A stretch of 64,000 nt of DNA from Kuschelorhynchus macadamiae (GCA_030620095.1 JAUTXW010001600.1:3244501-3308500); one strand, 5' to 3'; shown: positions 10,991 to 23,830, numbered from the stretch's first letter. Notes: a model not told the origin generated them from the letters alone. Translations and numbers: made by a program.

Positions 10991-11294
10991 AGTTTTAAAA
11001 CTGAACTTTCTTAAACCTTATACATAGAATGTTCTAGAACACTGGCGGACAAGATTTTTCTAACACAGGCCAGCTCATTATTTTCACAATGGAAATACCC
11101 TCCTAATAATAAAAAATATATTCGGAAAGCCCTAATACGTACCATTTTTTTAATAGCCTAATTAGAATCTTTAATATTGGCAGGTAAACAATTTTATTGT
11201 GGCTAAAATGGGTCCATTTTACAACGGAAAAATTACCTATACTGGGTTGCTTACAACATTAGACATAAAATAAACGTTAAACATCACTCTTCTG

Positions 11295-12360
11295 TTGAGT
11301 TTCGAATTGAGTGGTTCTCTGTGTATCGATAAGCAAGTGTATGTGAAGAGAAGAATGTCGAGTCAAACGCGCCGAAGTTGCAAATTTTCTCCTGACAAAT
11401 TTTATTATATTTGTGGAGAATTTCTGGTGAAATCACAAGCCAGGCCATTTTCCGAAAATGTAAAAAACGCCTACTTTAAATATTTTGGTGTGTTAATTGG
11501 GGATCAAGATAAGCGGTGGGCCCCCATGTGTGCTTTGTTAGTTGTAGTGTATCATTGGTGAAGTGGATGAAGGGAAAGAGGAAAAGTATGCCTTTTGCAG
11601 TTCCAATGGTATGGCGAGACCCCACCAATCATTCTGACGGTTGTTATTTTTGCCTGACAAAGACTGAAGGTTATTCCAAAAAAGGAAAGCACAATATAGA
11701 ACATCCAAATTTGCGATCTGCCATACGACCTGTTCCTCAAAATGCAAATTTGCCAGTGCCGATTGCGCCGTTCAATTGGCAAGCTATTGATTTGGGAGAT
11801 AATGGAGATAAGGCATCATCAGGCAGCTCAGAAGAATAGTGCACCGATCCCACTTTTACCACAGGTCCCAGTTCCGACGAGCAACATTTGATTGTTCAAA
11901 GTGAATTAAATGATTTGGGGTTATCCAAGCAACAGTCAGAACTTCTGGTTTCCCGTCTTAAAGAATAGAACCTATTGGCCAAAGAAACAAAAATTACGAA
12001 TTTCAGAAAAAGAAATGCTATGTTTTCTAAATTCTACAGTATGGAAAATTCGTTGTTCGCATGTAGTGATATAGACAGTTTAATGCAGGAACTTGATATT
12101 GAACATTCAGTTAATGAACTCTTAGATGCCTATAAAGCGCTTGGTGCCAGAATGTCTTTAAAAATCCCCTTCCTCCATTCCCATCTGTCATTTTTTTTAA
12201 AAGATTTAAAAGCTGTTAGTGACGAGCAGGGTGAAAGGTTTCACCAAGATATCAGACCAATGGAAATTCGGTACCAAGGACGATGGGATCCAGCCACGAT
12301 GAGTGACTACTGCTGATTTTTGAAGAGAGAACATAAGACACCTCATAAACGGAAAAAATA
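11295..12360 (+). pseudogene. Internally deleted copy of a multi-copy arthropod protein family of unknown function
   Basis: The sequence opens with SSQTRRSCKFSPDKFYYICG (near 11355), shifts frame at about 11520, and continues with MPFAVPMVWRDPTNHSDGCY (about 11590), then AIRPVPQNANLPVP. After a stop, a third block gives LGLSKQQSELLVSRL and NLLAKETKITNFRKRN. It then jumps to IPFLHSHLSFF, LKAVSDEQGERFHQDI and RYQGRWDPATMSDYCWFLKR (to about 12320). I recognise these blocks as the two ends of a repeated, uncharacterised protein family seen in many arthropods and some cnidarians. Its middle (an estimated 250 residues) is missing here. Paired cysteines suggest metal binding. The copy is dead. Association with mobile DNA is inference from its copy number elsewhere. 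Confidence 0.65.
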
Positions 12361-13699
12361 AAGTTTAATTAGTGTTTTAAGTTATTATTTTTCTCGTTTG
12401 CTTTTCTCTTAGACGTATGGTATGTTTAATAGGCGAAAACTGTAAACATAGTCAATAAACAGGGTTAAGAATTTTCTGAAATCATCTTTTCTATAGATAT
12501 TAGGTATCGTAACATTCGATATGGTTCTACAACTCTAACAAGAAAACCTTACGTGCTACAACTTTCTATTTGTCATTTTCGTATTTGGATAGGTTCATTC
12601 TATTAGATTATGCTGTTCTGATTTGTGTTACAACAAAAAAATTTTTTTTGTCGGCCAATGGAATTTTTTCGAAAATGTGTTTTATAAGGTTTTTTTAGTT
12701 CAAAACCCGATGGCAATCTCAAAACTTACAAATCTTGGTTAGTTTCGAAATAGACTGTTCTAGAATCTTCTTGAAATTTCTGATCTCGGAACATATATCA
12801 GAAGAATCAATTTTCTTCTTTTAAATTCCTCAAAATTAGGTAATAGATATAAACCCACATTAAGAAAAAAGAAACAGAATAAATAGTTTAAATGTATTCG
12901 ATTTACCTGCTGTTTTATAGCTGAGGAGCAGGCAATAGCAATAGGGTGAAGTTATATTAATTGTCATGAATGATACTGGGACTAGGAAAAAGTCATGCTA
13001 ATAGAATGCGTTAAAAATTCTGAATTTTATATTTAGACAATTTTTCGGTTCGATTTAGTCGAACTTTGCAAGTGATTAGCAAATTCAGAAAATTTCTTTA
13101 CATATACGTCAAGAAAAAGTCACCTTGTATATTTGAACCCTTTTGTTACAGACAGATGACACAAAAGCGTATGCGATTTTGATGAAAATTAACCAAAATG
13201 AATAAAATTCGTCATTTTCTATTTGAACGCTTGTTTCACGAATTTTTTTAAGAACTACCAAAAAATATAAAAACAATCAAAGCCAATTATAAAGTTATCT
13301 CTCCTCCAAAGAGTATTCTTTAAACAAGGCTGCATGAGTTCACAATATTTTCGACAAAACTTGCAACTTGACTCCGATTTGAAATGTTTACAAGTTTTAA
13401 ACAAAACGTCGATTAATATTGTGTCAGTGTCCGATCTGTCTAGCTATTACAGGTCGATAAATGCAGAAAATAGATGAAAAATGTGAAAATACGAGGAGAG
13501 AATAGTTTAAGATTTCGCTCCCAGTGTTCGATAGTCGAAATGCCGCTTTAATATATTTCAACGCAGATTACGATAAAAAATCACGTTTCTATGAGACTTT
13601 TCGTCTTGGAGAAAAACGAAATTAATTACCGAATTATCCAGCAAATTTTTTTTTCAAATCTTTAACGATATTACAATCAGAATTCAATAAACATTTAAT
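12361..13699. other. Unassigned stretch
   Basis: A+T-rich, without a credible reading frame or recognisable repeat. The right part may be the 5' region of the LINE that becomes recognisable at 13.7 kb. Confidence 0.4.
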
Positions 13700-14147
13700 T
13701 TTTTTGCACTATGCCTTTTCATGTAGCTATGAGATATTGTGTTTACCGAGACTTAGCTCAGCTATAGAGTTGATCAGTAACAGCTTTCAGGTATTCAGAC
13801 GTGATAAGGAGACAGCGGGGTCTATAAAATCTGATGGTGGGGGTGTTATCATAGCGGTGAATTCGGCATATCAGGTGTGCCATGTTCCGGTCCTTCAGTC
13901 TAATGCGGAGGATTTGTGGCTTTCCTTAACTACCAACACCGGTGAAAAATCTCCATGTGCTGTGTCTACCTGCTCCCTGGGAATATTTTAGCATATTATT
14001 TGTTTTTACGTAAGATGCAAAAAACGAAGAAATTGTAGGTAACAGTTGTACTATTATCTTAAGCGATTTCAACTTTCCAACAATTGAATGGCGTACTGTC
14101 CATAACGAAACTTTCTTAGAACCCAATAACGTTGATAACAGTTGAAA
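13700..14147 (+). pseudogene. LINE A, endonuclease part (interrupted)
   Basis: Translation gives CLPRLSSAIE (for the usual CLTETWLS), SFQVFRRDKETAGSIKSDGG and VIIAVNSAYQVCHVPVL. In a shifted frame comes an ILSDFNFPTIEW block, the catalytic DFN of the apurinic-type endonuclease of jockey/CR1-like LINEs. The coding sequence stops at EPNNVDNS near 14145, where the AAAT tail of a second LINE begins. The matching continuation starts at about 16520. Confidence 0.75.
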
Positions 14148-16515
14148 TTATTTATTTATTTATTTATTCATCCGAGTACACTACAGAAAGAAATATTCTA
14201 ATTGGTACAAACTATTATTAAAACCTACTTAAATAATTATGTATAAAGACAAGCAAAATTTTAAGTTAGTATATTGGTAATGAAATTTTATAGGGATTTA
14301 CTAATTGTTTAACATTTTTTTAAAACCAGATAGGTTAGGCGAGAAAATGTCAAACTCAGAAAAGAAGCTGTTAAAGTTACATACTAAACGGTTAATGAAG
14401 GCGGTTTGGCCATAGTTGGTTCTATGATGTTGTTCGTAAAATAATTAAGCTTGTCTCGTACGCCTTAATGGAACTAAGAATAACACTAAGCTTAATAAAT
14501 TACTGCAATTAATAAAACCGTTAATAAGTTTGTAAAGAAATAGCAGATAAGCATTTCTGCGTCGATGCTCCAGACTTTTGAAACCACAAAGCAAAAGCCT
14601 GGTATCATATTTTATATTATGATATGGAAAATGATGTTTATACAGTAAGTATTTAACAAACTTATTTTGAATTCGTTCTAGTCTATTTACATGACAAGCA
14701 TAAAATGGCGACCATATTACTGAGCAATACTCTAAAATGCTGTGAACCAAACAATTGTATAAACAAATAAGTGCCTTCATGTCATAAATATGTTTAGTGG
14801 TCCTTATAATAAAACCAAGCATTCTAAACCCATTCAGAACAATGCTATTAATATGAAGGTTAAATGTCAAGCCGGTGTCAAAAATTACTCCCAAATCGTT
14901 AATGGATGATACATTTTCAATATTTATATTATTGATAGCATATACCATTCTGATTGGATCTCGACGCTTATAGAAGCTTATAGATTTACATTTCGATGTG
15001 TTAATTGTCAAGTAATTTGAATTACACCATTCGTTAAATCTATTAAGATCAGACTGCAAACATTCAGAATCAGGCTTTGCAATAGTAAAAAATTTTAGGT
15101 CATCTGCATACAAAAGACAATAAGACGATTCAAAACATGAAATGACGTCGTTCATGAATAATAAGAAAAGTACAGGCCCCAGATGAGAACCCTGTGGAAC
15201 GCCTGATGTTACAAACACTTCACGTGAGACAGAACCAGGCACCACTACCCGCTGACGACGCTAATAATAAGATAATTACCAGAAATACCCATTTCAGATA
15301 GTTTGTGCAACAGTAGAGCATGGCAGACGCTATCAGAAGCTTTAGACAGGTCAGTATAAATGCAGTCAATCTGATGTTCAGCCTCAACTGAGGAAACAAG
15401 AAAATTTTGATACTCTGCAAAGTTAGTAGCAGTTGAGCGACCTCTGAAAAAATCGTGCTGTTCAGGTGCAACGTAATTTTTGAAAGTATCAAAAATCTCA
15501 TCAGTGAGAATAGCCTCAAAGAGTTTAGGTATGACGGAGAGTAGTCATATTCCTCGATAATTGTTAATATTCATTCTGTCACCACTTTTAAATATAGGAA
15601 AAAGATTAGAATGTTTCCATGTTACAGGAAAATAGCTGGCGTCCATTGACTTTTTGAAAAATAATCATTACTGGTTCAACAAGTGATCTGCAACAGCTCA
15701 GTAGGTGCTATGCCATCTGGTCCAGCCCTCTTTGGAACATCCAAATGCATTATTTTATTATTTATTTCTTCATTTGTAAATGTATGGAATGATAAGGTAG
15801 TAAAAAATTTGACTGAGTTAAATTTAAGTAATTCAAAATCTGTGTATGATGAGTAGCAGGATTGAAAATGCGAAGCAAAGGCATTTGCTACATCATTAGC
15901 ATTATTGAGTGATTGATTGCCGTACTGCATTACTCTGGGTAGGTTATAAGTACCTTTTAAACTATTGACATATGACCAAAAATGTTTGATGTTTGTATAG
16001 ATTAAATGTTCAGTATTACTAACAAACATTAAATAACATAAATAAGTGCGAAATTTGACCTCCCGCCTAATATTTGAGAAGACATCATAATCACTCTGTA
16101 AACCAGACCTCTTGAACTTCTTATGAAGCTTATTTTTCTCAGCGACAAGTCGTCGAAGTTTCGTGTCAAACCAGGAAGCGTATTTTTGACTTTTAATGGT
16201 TTTTTGCGGTACGTAAATATCTATGCCTTTAAAGAGAACGTCATAGAATTTCTGGATCGCCACGTCAATATCCGAGATAAATGTTAAAAAAGACCAGTCA
16301 GTTTCACTATAAAAATCATTCAGGTCTGTAAAATTTGCCCGATCAAATTGGTGAAAGGTGGATTTATTATCATTTTTCAGTTGGTAGAATTGACGAATAT
16401 TATAGTAGCATTCTAGGGCAGGATGATACGGATCGACGTCGTCAACCAGAGATTCGGAGCAAATCAGGACTGATTCTTCAATAAGCTCTTCAGCAAAAAC
16501 CAAGTCCAAGATTCG
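14148..16515 (-). mobile_element. LINE B, 5'-truncated jockey/CR1-like retrotransposon nested in LINE A
   Basis: On the minus strand the element begins near 16515 with an LDLVF block (end of the endonuclease domain). It continues through 16509-15676 (WFDTKLRRLVAEKNKLHKKF, KRAGPDGIAP, start of the reverse transcriptase), 15519-15220 (DCIYTDLSKASDSVCH-like motif A in a shifted frame), and 15245-14445. The last holds TSGVPQGSHLGPVLFL, YADDLKFF and the C-terminal region ILEYCSVIWSPF. The 3' UTR ends in (AAAT)n, seen as (ATTT)n at 14148-14170. There are at least two frameshifts. Target duplications were not clear. Confidence 0.85.
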
Positions 16516-18955
16516 TCAATTATTGACACTCTTTTTTCTATGGACTTCAAGCAGTTTAATAATATTAAGAATATAAACAGCAGAACTCTCGATTTAGTTT
16601 TTTGTAATAAAGATTGTGTCGGTCGTATTGAGAGCTCAATTAACTCGATCACCAAGATCGATCTACACCATCCGCCGTTGGATATATACTTTCATAAGGT
16701 CATCTTCAGGAAACTCAACCAGAATGCTTGCACTCTTTTCAACTTTAACAAAGCCGACTATGAGGCAATTAACTTTAAATTTTTTTAGGCTGACTGGGCA
16801 GGTCTCCTGAAGATTGTCAATGTTGATTCTGATGCTGTCGCTTTGTACACTGTGTTGAATGACTGTATAAATAATTATGTTCCTATATATAAGAGAAAGC
16901 GTGGATTCCCTGTTTTCTTTAGAGCTGAAATGATACAAATAATTGTGCAGAAAGTAAAGGTTCATAAAAAATACAACATTTATAAAAATTAAAATGACTA
17001 TAGAAATTTTTCGAATTTGCGCCGACTATCTAAACAACTTATGCAGAATGATTTCAATGACTATATTCGCGGTATAGAGAATGACATCTCTAACATGAAT
17101 ACTAAAGATTTTTGGATCTTCATAAAAAAACAAGAAAAAAACAAGGGATTGTATACCCAGTTCTGTATATTATGGGATTCGTGAAGCCAACACTGGTAAA
17201 AACATATCTAACCTATTTTTGGAATGTTTTAAAACTTATTATGTTAACTCGACGCCTTTTGATCAGAACGTATTAGACTCTGACGACGGCGGGTTTGTCT
17301 TACAAGAATTTGATGTTCTATCTACAATTGACACCCTTGATTCAAAAAAATGCATAGGCCCTGATAATATCTCAATCATATTGATAAAAAAATGGTAAAT
17401 TAGGTTTGTTACGCCCAATAATTAATATATTCAACACGTCTCTCAGAGGAGGAGTGTTCCCATCAAAATGGAAAATGTCTCATATAATTCCGATATTTAA
17501 AAATGGGGACAAGCGTAATGTTAAAAGTTAAGCAAGGCTGTTAGCAAGCTGTGCGTTTTTGGTAAGCTATTCGAAACAATAATGTATGCTAAAATACTGG
17601 AAGATATTAAAGATATACCCGAACAACATGGCTTCATGCCAGCCAAATCAATTTAATTTCATTCGTTGAGTGCTTGTCGGAATCAATGGGCAACAAGATT
17701 TAGGTGGATGTAATTTACACCGATTTCAGTAAGGCTTTCGACAAAATCAGTCACCAAGTACTGACTGATCACCTTGCTGAGGTCGGTGTGCCTGGCTATT
17801 TTTTAAAATGGATATATTCGTACTTACAGGGTCGGACTCAAGCGGTGGCAGTAAACGGTTTCATTTTGGACTCATTCCAGGTTTCCTCAGGTGTTCGATA
17901 AGGCAGTCGTTTGAATCCACTATTTTTTGTTTTATATATAAATATTATTTTAAGTTGTTTTAAGAGTTGCTCATTTTTTCTTTAAGCAAACGATTTAAAA
18001 CTTTTTCTCGCAATACGAACATCGGAGGACTGTCTGGAATTACAGGAGAGGTTTTCTGCCTACTGTAAGACGAGAAATTTATTTCAGCCGTAATAAAAAT
18101 CTAATTAATTTTAATTACATAATTAACAATTAAAATTAAAAAAAAAAAGTGTCGGTAATCAGGGATCTCGGTGTCATTTTGGATGTCAAGTTGGCTTTTA
18201 AATCCCACATAGAAAAAATAATAAATGATTCCAATCGATTATTGGGATTCATAAAGAGATATACGAGGTATTTTAATAACCCAACAGCTCTACTAAACTT
18301 ATATTATGCTTTCATTTATAGTAAACTTTCTATTGCATCGGTTGTTTGGAATCCGCAGTATCAATTTATATAAAAAGATTAGAATCTGTACGACATAACG
18401 TATGCCGCTTTTAAAATTAGTCATGTAATTGTAGATAGATATTATTCAATAGTTATGAGACAATTTAATATTTTATTGCTGCAGTGTAGGCGTGAAATGG
18501 CTGATTTAGTAATAATTATTAAAATGATGAAGGGTTTAGCATTTGCTCCACAGATATACTCACGGGTTCAATTTAATGTGTTCAAGAGAGCTTTTAGACA
18601 TAATGAACTTTTTCATATTCCTTTTCGTAGGACTAACGCTGGTCAGAACCAACGACATGGAAATAACATAGACCCAGTTGTTTACATTTTGGAGGAATCC
18701 AACATTAACACTGGTTTGCCAAACCGTTACTGTGGCCAGATTATAACGGATATCTTCCTTTATACTATTACCGAAATAAACAAGGAATTCCAGAAATTCC
18801 CAGTATAAATTTCCGTATAGAATATTTTAAAACTGATAATTAAATAGCTCATTATAAATAACTCAAACCGAATCTGTTTTAAATGTAATTTAAATCTTCT
18901 GTAATTATTATTCCTTATTTCAAGAAATAAAGCCCAGAATAATCGGCAACGTCGG
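16516..18955 (+). pseudogene. LINE A, continuation: end of endonuclease, reverse transcriptase and C-terminus
   Basis: Coding resumes with SIIDTLFSMDFKQFNN and RTLDLVFCNKDC (16520-16620), then LHHPPLDIYF, exactly the part missing after 14147. Further blocks are KKCIGPDNIS (17350), PIFKNGDKRNVKSY (17490), EQHGFMPAKS (17620), DVIYTDFSKAFDKISHQVL (17705, motif A), VSSGVRxGSRLNPLFFVLYI (17880, motif B), a degraded ANDLKLF replacing the usual ADD (17985), and VIRDLGVILDVKLAFKSHI (18150). The C-terminal part (18455-18808) is open. Many stops and frameshifts show this is an old copy. Confidence 0.8.
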
Positions 18956-19154
18956 AATTTTACCCTTTTCCAGTATACTACAGATTTCTTTCGCGATCAT
19001 TCGGAAGACGCCGAAGACGGTCGTAGTCATTCATGATTTCGACCTATTTGATGTGCGGTGTTGTAATTGTTCTAGTTGGTGAAATAAGTGTTTTTCAGAA
19101 ATCCAAGTGTTTTGTGTGGCTATTTTCAAGAATCTGTTTAAAAAACTTTAAGAA

Positions 19155-19220
19155 AATGGTGCGAACTTGCTTTATTTGCAGAAAAAGAAACGATTTAAAC
19201 CCAAAAGTTGGTTTTCGAAG
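19155..19220 (+). CDS. Candidate first coding exon, THAP-like zinc-finger start
   Basis: An ATG at 19155 opens MVRTCFICRKRN and ends in GFRR at a perfect splice donor (AAG|GTAAGT at 19221), leaving phase 2. THAP zinc fingers (C2CH, DNA binding) usually start at residue 1 with M-V-x-x-C-x2-C and reach an F-x-FP motif about 25 residues later, often near a splice site. Both cysteines and the approach to FxFP fit. The second half of the domain was not found within the next 1.8 kb: the two acceptors tried (about 20583 and 21007) lead to stops. It could be a host gene, a domesticated transposase or a relic. Confidence 0.35.
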
Positions 19221-20583
19221 GTAAGTAAGGTTATGTCATACCAGTGCTGTAGTTGAAGGGTAAAATCACCGTCTAATAGCGTTCTTATATTTGCAAATGG
19301 AGTATTGTTTTTGTATTGCACATTTCCGTTGGGCTTAAATTAATTTTTTATAACTTCAACTTATCTATAAAGTCGAAGACACTGATGATAAACGGAGTAC
19401 AGCGTTTTGCTAATTTATATATTTGTGAAATATCTCAAATATTCCTCTAAAATTTATCAAACCACCTTTTTTCAGGGGTTAATAAACTACATAAATATAC
19501 TATTTGGTAAAGCATAGGTACTAAATTTTAATTGAGTAAGCTGTAAGACCCACTATTTTATGTTGTCATTAATTACTCCAGGATGGTTTGCATTTTGGAT
19601 GAAATTTTCAAGGAATATTTAGGGTAGTGTCGGAGTTCTCATATAGCAAGCATATACAAAAAATGAAAATAGCGCAATTTTTTCAATTTTTCATGTACTA
19701 TAGATTTTCTTTAATGAATTTGAAATGCTTTAATTTATTGCCCAAAAATTTGGTTTTTAAAAATAAGTAATCAAAAAAGTAAATAAATACCGCCCTGTGG
19801 TACATTATCCCAACTAGGGAGAATCTGTTTTTATCAGGTGATTTCGGTAATATAAATAATAATATAATATATTATAATGAATGTTAAAAATATTAAACAT
19901 CTTGGCACAAAATATTTATATTGTCAATAAGTGAAATGTATAGCGGGGAAGGTGGATGGTGGGGAAAAAAGGGGGTAAATTGAGGGATAAATACTGTAAA
20001 GATATTGTTTTTCATAATATGGTTTTTGTGGTTTTTAGGGACACGAAGTTCAATTTTGTATTCATATTAATATTGGGCCATGTTTATTGCTGATTTTCTG
20101 TAAATATGAATAGATCCAATACATGTAAAGGTGGTGCATTATTATATAATATTACTTTTCGCGAGCCTGGCAAACTTTTAAAAGTAGTGGACCCAAATTT
20201 TTACGTAACTTCGCGTGAATAGAACTAAAATGTGTTGGAAAAAGGGTGAAATCAAAATGTTTTGAAAAACAAACCCGATTTCAAAAAATAGGTTGCATTA
20301 AAAAGTGATAAATTATATTTTATTACATATTTCCTATGAAATCTGTGATAAGCTGATAAAGAAAGGTATTAAATAAGCATTATACTCTTGGTATAGACAT
20401 CAAAACACAAAGTGGGTCCATGTAACAAAATTTAGCTTTATCTTCATCTTTAGTAACAATAATAATAAGAACTCACCCTGTTATTGGTTGTATTTTGTCA
20501 TGGAAATGCTTATTCTTTAATGAATAAGCTTATTGCTAATAATAAATATTGCCACATGAACTATTACATAAATATGTCTTTTG
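19221..20583. other. A+T-rich stretch, possible intron
   Basis: No coding sequence was recognised. If the exon at 19155 is real, this is intronic. Confidence 0.4.
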
Positions 20584-21722
20584 CAGGCACATAGCCAGGA
20601 TTTCAGTTCTAGGGGATCCAACCCTGTCAAAACCAATTCAATGACAACAAATTATTAAGAAGAATGCTTTTTTATCACTTGTTGCTAATCCCTCTGCAAG
20701 TGCAACAAAATATGAAAAAAAGTTGCAAAAAACTAGTTATTTGCCAATATCTACTAAAACATTGCAGGTAGAGCAATTATGAAAATGTAAAAAATTATAG
20801 GTATATCTTGAGCAAATAGGACGTTGGCGACTTTTGCTTAATATTTTTAGGTTTTATATATTTAATAGTATTTTAATAAATAAGTGCTTAGCCACTTTGT
20901 TAATGTCGAGGTTAATGTGGTGTTATCTTCCATAGAGGGTCTGGATCCATATTGCTACATTAAAAGTCTGGATTTCTTTAATCATAAATGTATTCATCTT
21001 TCTTTTTAGTACTTTCTCGACATTCTAAAACTACTTTTAATGAGCATTTGCTTAAAAGTTTTTCTTTTTTTGAGAATTCTAAATATTCCTCACTGTCAAA
21101 ATCGAATATTTTTGGAAGTAATTTTTTTCAATCCCCAAAGGTAAATTCAATAATTTTCTTATTCCTTAAATCATGTTTTGTATACGTAAAGATAAGAACT
21201 TCAAAATTGTGTGAAAATGGATCACGAAGAGAAATTTTCAGCAGCTACCATATATTCTAAGTTTAATAATAATAATAATTTTTGTTGGAATTATCATAAA
21301 TTTGGTCTCGGCACGCATTCGCAATTTTGCTTTTTGTGGAAGGAAAATAAAATTTATTTTCCTATCGATTTATGTTAGAAACTGTCGTACTTACGAAAAA
21401 ATCATTAGGTGCGTCATTGTTTAGGGTAGCCTTTCTTAATTTTTTACATTTACATATTTGCGAAACTTTTTTGCAATTGCAGAATGTCGAACAGTGTAAA
21501 CTTGGACTTGTTAAAAAACCCGTCAAAAAGTTAGAATTTCAAAAAATAGCCTGCTCCCTAATTTTCCTGAGGTTCGAGTTAAAAAATAGCTGTAGTAAGA
21601 AGAGCCAATACGGAACTGCTAATCAGCAGTTATTGGAATTCTACTTTCGTAGGTTAAATTATATAAATATTTTTAGGATCTCGCGCGGGTGAAGTCCGGA
21701 CCCCCCCTAGACTACGTGCCTG
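20584..21722. mobile_element. Non-autonomous hAT-like element with perfect 8-bp target duplication
   Basis: The left end begins CAGGCACATAGCCAGG. The right end is ...CTACGTGCCTG, whose complement begins CAGGCACGTAG. It is flanked on both sides by GTCTTTTG (20576-20583 and 21723-21730). Eight-base duplications and short CAGG-type inverted ends are the hAT signature. The 1139-bp interior has only small frames (21372-21692, 20988-21260) without transposase motifs, so mobility would depend on a transposase from elsewhere. Confidence 0.85.
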
Positions 21723-21784
21723 GTCTTTTGTCACAGATAATTACTGATACAATTATATTAAATCAGCATCTTGCTAACCTAAAG

Positions 21785-21786
<2 letters not shown>

Positions 21787-21842
<56 letters not shown>
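21787..21842. repeat. (TA)n microsatellite
   Basis: About 55 bp of TA dinucleotides, 60 bp downstream of the hAT-like element. Confidence 0.95.
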
Positions 21843-21845
<3 letters not shown>

Positions 21846-22899
21846 CGATTTTGAAAATTGTCACTGAATCATTAAATATGTAATAGACGAGTTATTATTA
21901 TATAAATTATTATATAAATAATGAAATATTAAATTAATATGCTGTTACTTTTGTTTTGTCGATAATAATAGTTGTTTGTTATTATATCAAACCGTTTATA
22001 AATAAATTATACCAAACTTTTAAACTTTGTTTTATTTTTATAAACCACGTGTCCGGGTGAAAATTTATAATGTGCAGCACCACTTTCAACCTTGTTATTT
22101 AAATTTTTATAAAAATAAAGTTTCAAATATAGTGTAAAATATTATACAGGGTGCTTGAGAATCACCAAAAAGTTTCGATGATTTTATTTTTAAACATCTT
22201 GCATTTTAATGCATTTATTTACTTTTTTTTATTATTGATTTCTTGATAAAAGTTGGTGGTTCAAAAAAAATATTTTTGATAGTAATAAACTTTAGATCAA
22301 GATGTTTAAAAAAGTGGATTTCACTAACAATTTCAAAAAAATAAAATTTTTCTGAGGGTAGTCTTAAGGGCCATAAAAAATCGTAAATATAAACTGAGTA
22401 AATTTTTTTATATATAACAGAAAAAAAACATTTTTCTATTTAAATCTTTGCTTAGCTATTACTAATATGACATAACTAATACGAAACCTTTATTTACGAT
22501 TTTTTACGGCCGCGGCAGTCACAAAAATTTTAATTTTTGAAATACACTTTTTCGTATTTTTTGAATGCCTTGTAAACACACAAGTTTTATCAAGAATAAA
22601 GTTTTTCCAGAAATTGATAATAAAAAAGTTTCCCATTTAGTGCAGACTTTTCCACGACATAATATCTAAATTAATTGTTTTCAAGTTATTATTAAAATTC
22701 TCATTTTTGCAATGTGAAGTCGTTCCTGTTCATCTTAGAACAAAAAAACTGTCGTATCCACCATACTAATATTTGGGCTCAAAAAATATAGCAAATAATA
22801 CATTATCTCAAAAATAGCTACGACACTGGTAAGCCTCGCGAAGATATCTGACAGCGTTGCAATTTTCACCGCAAACTATTCTTTATGCGATCAGTCCGT
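21843..22899. other. Unassigned A+T-rich stretch
   Basis: No gene. TATACAGGGTG at 22144 looks like the edge of a DNA-transposon relic, but no matching opposite end was found. Confidence 0.4.
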
Positions 22900-23125
22900 C
22901 TTTTTTCTACTCATACACAACAACAAATTGATGTTTGATTCTATTTATTTCATTTTTATGAATGAAATGCGGGGTCTATTTCTTTTTGACGTCATTGGTC
23001 AGAACTCAACTCTGTGTAGAGTGTTGAATTCTTTCAACAGGCATCTTAATAACATGAACTCTTTTGGGTTGCCATTAATTTGTTTTAAGCGTAGGCTTAA
23101 GCTTCGGTTTTTGCATAGAATGTAA
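22900..23125 (+). pseudogene. LINE ORF2 C-terminal relic
   Basis: The frame 22928-23125 ends NSFNRHLNNMNSFGLPLICF then KRRLKLRFLHRM. Such a run, with LNSFN followed by FKRRLK just before a stop, is typical of the extreme C-terminus of CR1/jockey-like ORF2 proteins. There is no reverse-transcriptase motif, so the assignment is moderate to weak. Confidence 0.4.
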
Positions 23126-23608
23126 ATATTAGTTAATCATTATTTCGTTTAATGAACCATATGTACAGGGTGTTCCAGCGAGGACTGAACAGGGACCTAT
23201 TTTCGACCTTCCTTGTATTTTGGAAAAATTCAAAATAGCCAATCGATGTATTTTTTCTTGTAGAATCCAAAAATGTCATCGAAAAAATATTTGAACCAGA
23301 AACAAAAGAGTTACGCTATGCATCAGGTGTTTTTTAAATGGAATTTATCGTTTTTTATACGATTTTTAGAAAGAGTGATTTTTTTATGTCCGTCGTGATT
23401 AAAAGATTTGATTTTGCGATAGCTGTTTATATTACATTTTAATGTTTTACAAACTAAAATTTTAGCTTCACCTGTTTAAAATATACGATAGGTTGGTATA
23501 GGTGATCAAGGTAAAATGACGTTTGAATGCTTTGTCAATAATAATTGACATTATTTTAATTATTGTCAAAGTCTTCACCTAAAAAATATATATTTGACTC
23601 TGATCGAA

Positions 23609-23806
23609 ATGAAATACTCTTTGGACGAGAGACTACAGATTGTTATGCTATTTTACAAGTGCCAAGAAAATGCAAGAGAAGCAAGAAGAAGATTTATTGC
23701 AAATTTTCATAGAAATATATCCATCAATACAATTCTAAGGATAAAAAACCTATTTGAGGAAAATAAAACTTTACATGATAAAAAAAAGAAATTCAAAAAA
23801 AAATAA
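23609..23806 (+). pseudogene. Duplicate transposase N-terminus in the left inverted repeat
   Basis: The ATG at 23609 gives MKYSLDERLQIVMLFYKCQE, the DNA-binding start of the same transposase encoded on the other strand from about 24914. It runs through LFEENKTLHDKKKK and ends in an A-rich tract. It lacks any catalytic domain. It is the part of the gene carried by the left repeat arm, facing its twin. A short DNA-binding product, if made, could compete for the ends, but that is speculation. Confidence 0.75.
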
Positions 23807-23830
23807 TTATTTAATAATAAAATAAAACTA

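Noticed and set aside
10600..10992. 130-residue plus-strand Phe/Leu-rich frame resembling a membrane protein
   Set aside because: Its hydrophobicity comes from reading the complement of a lysine-rich stretch, with no signal, start context or family match.
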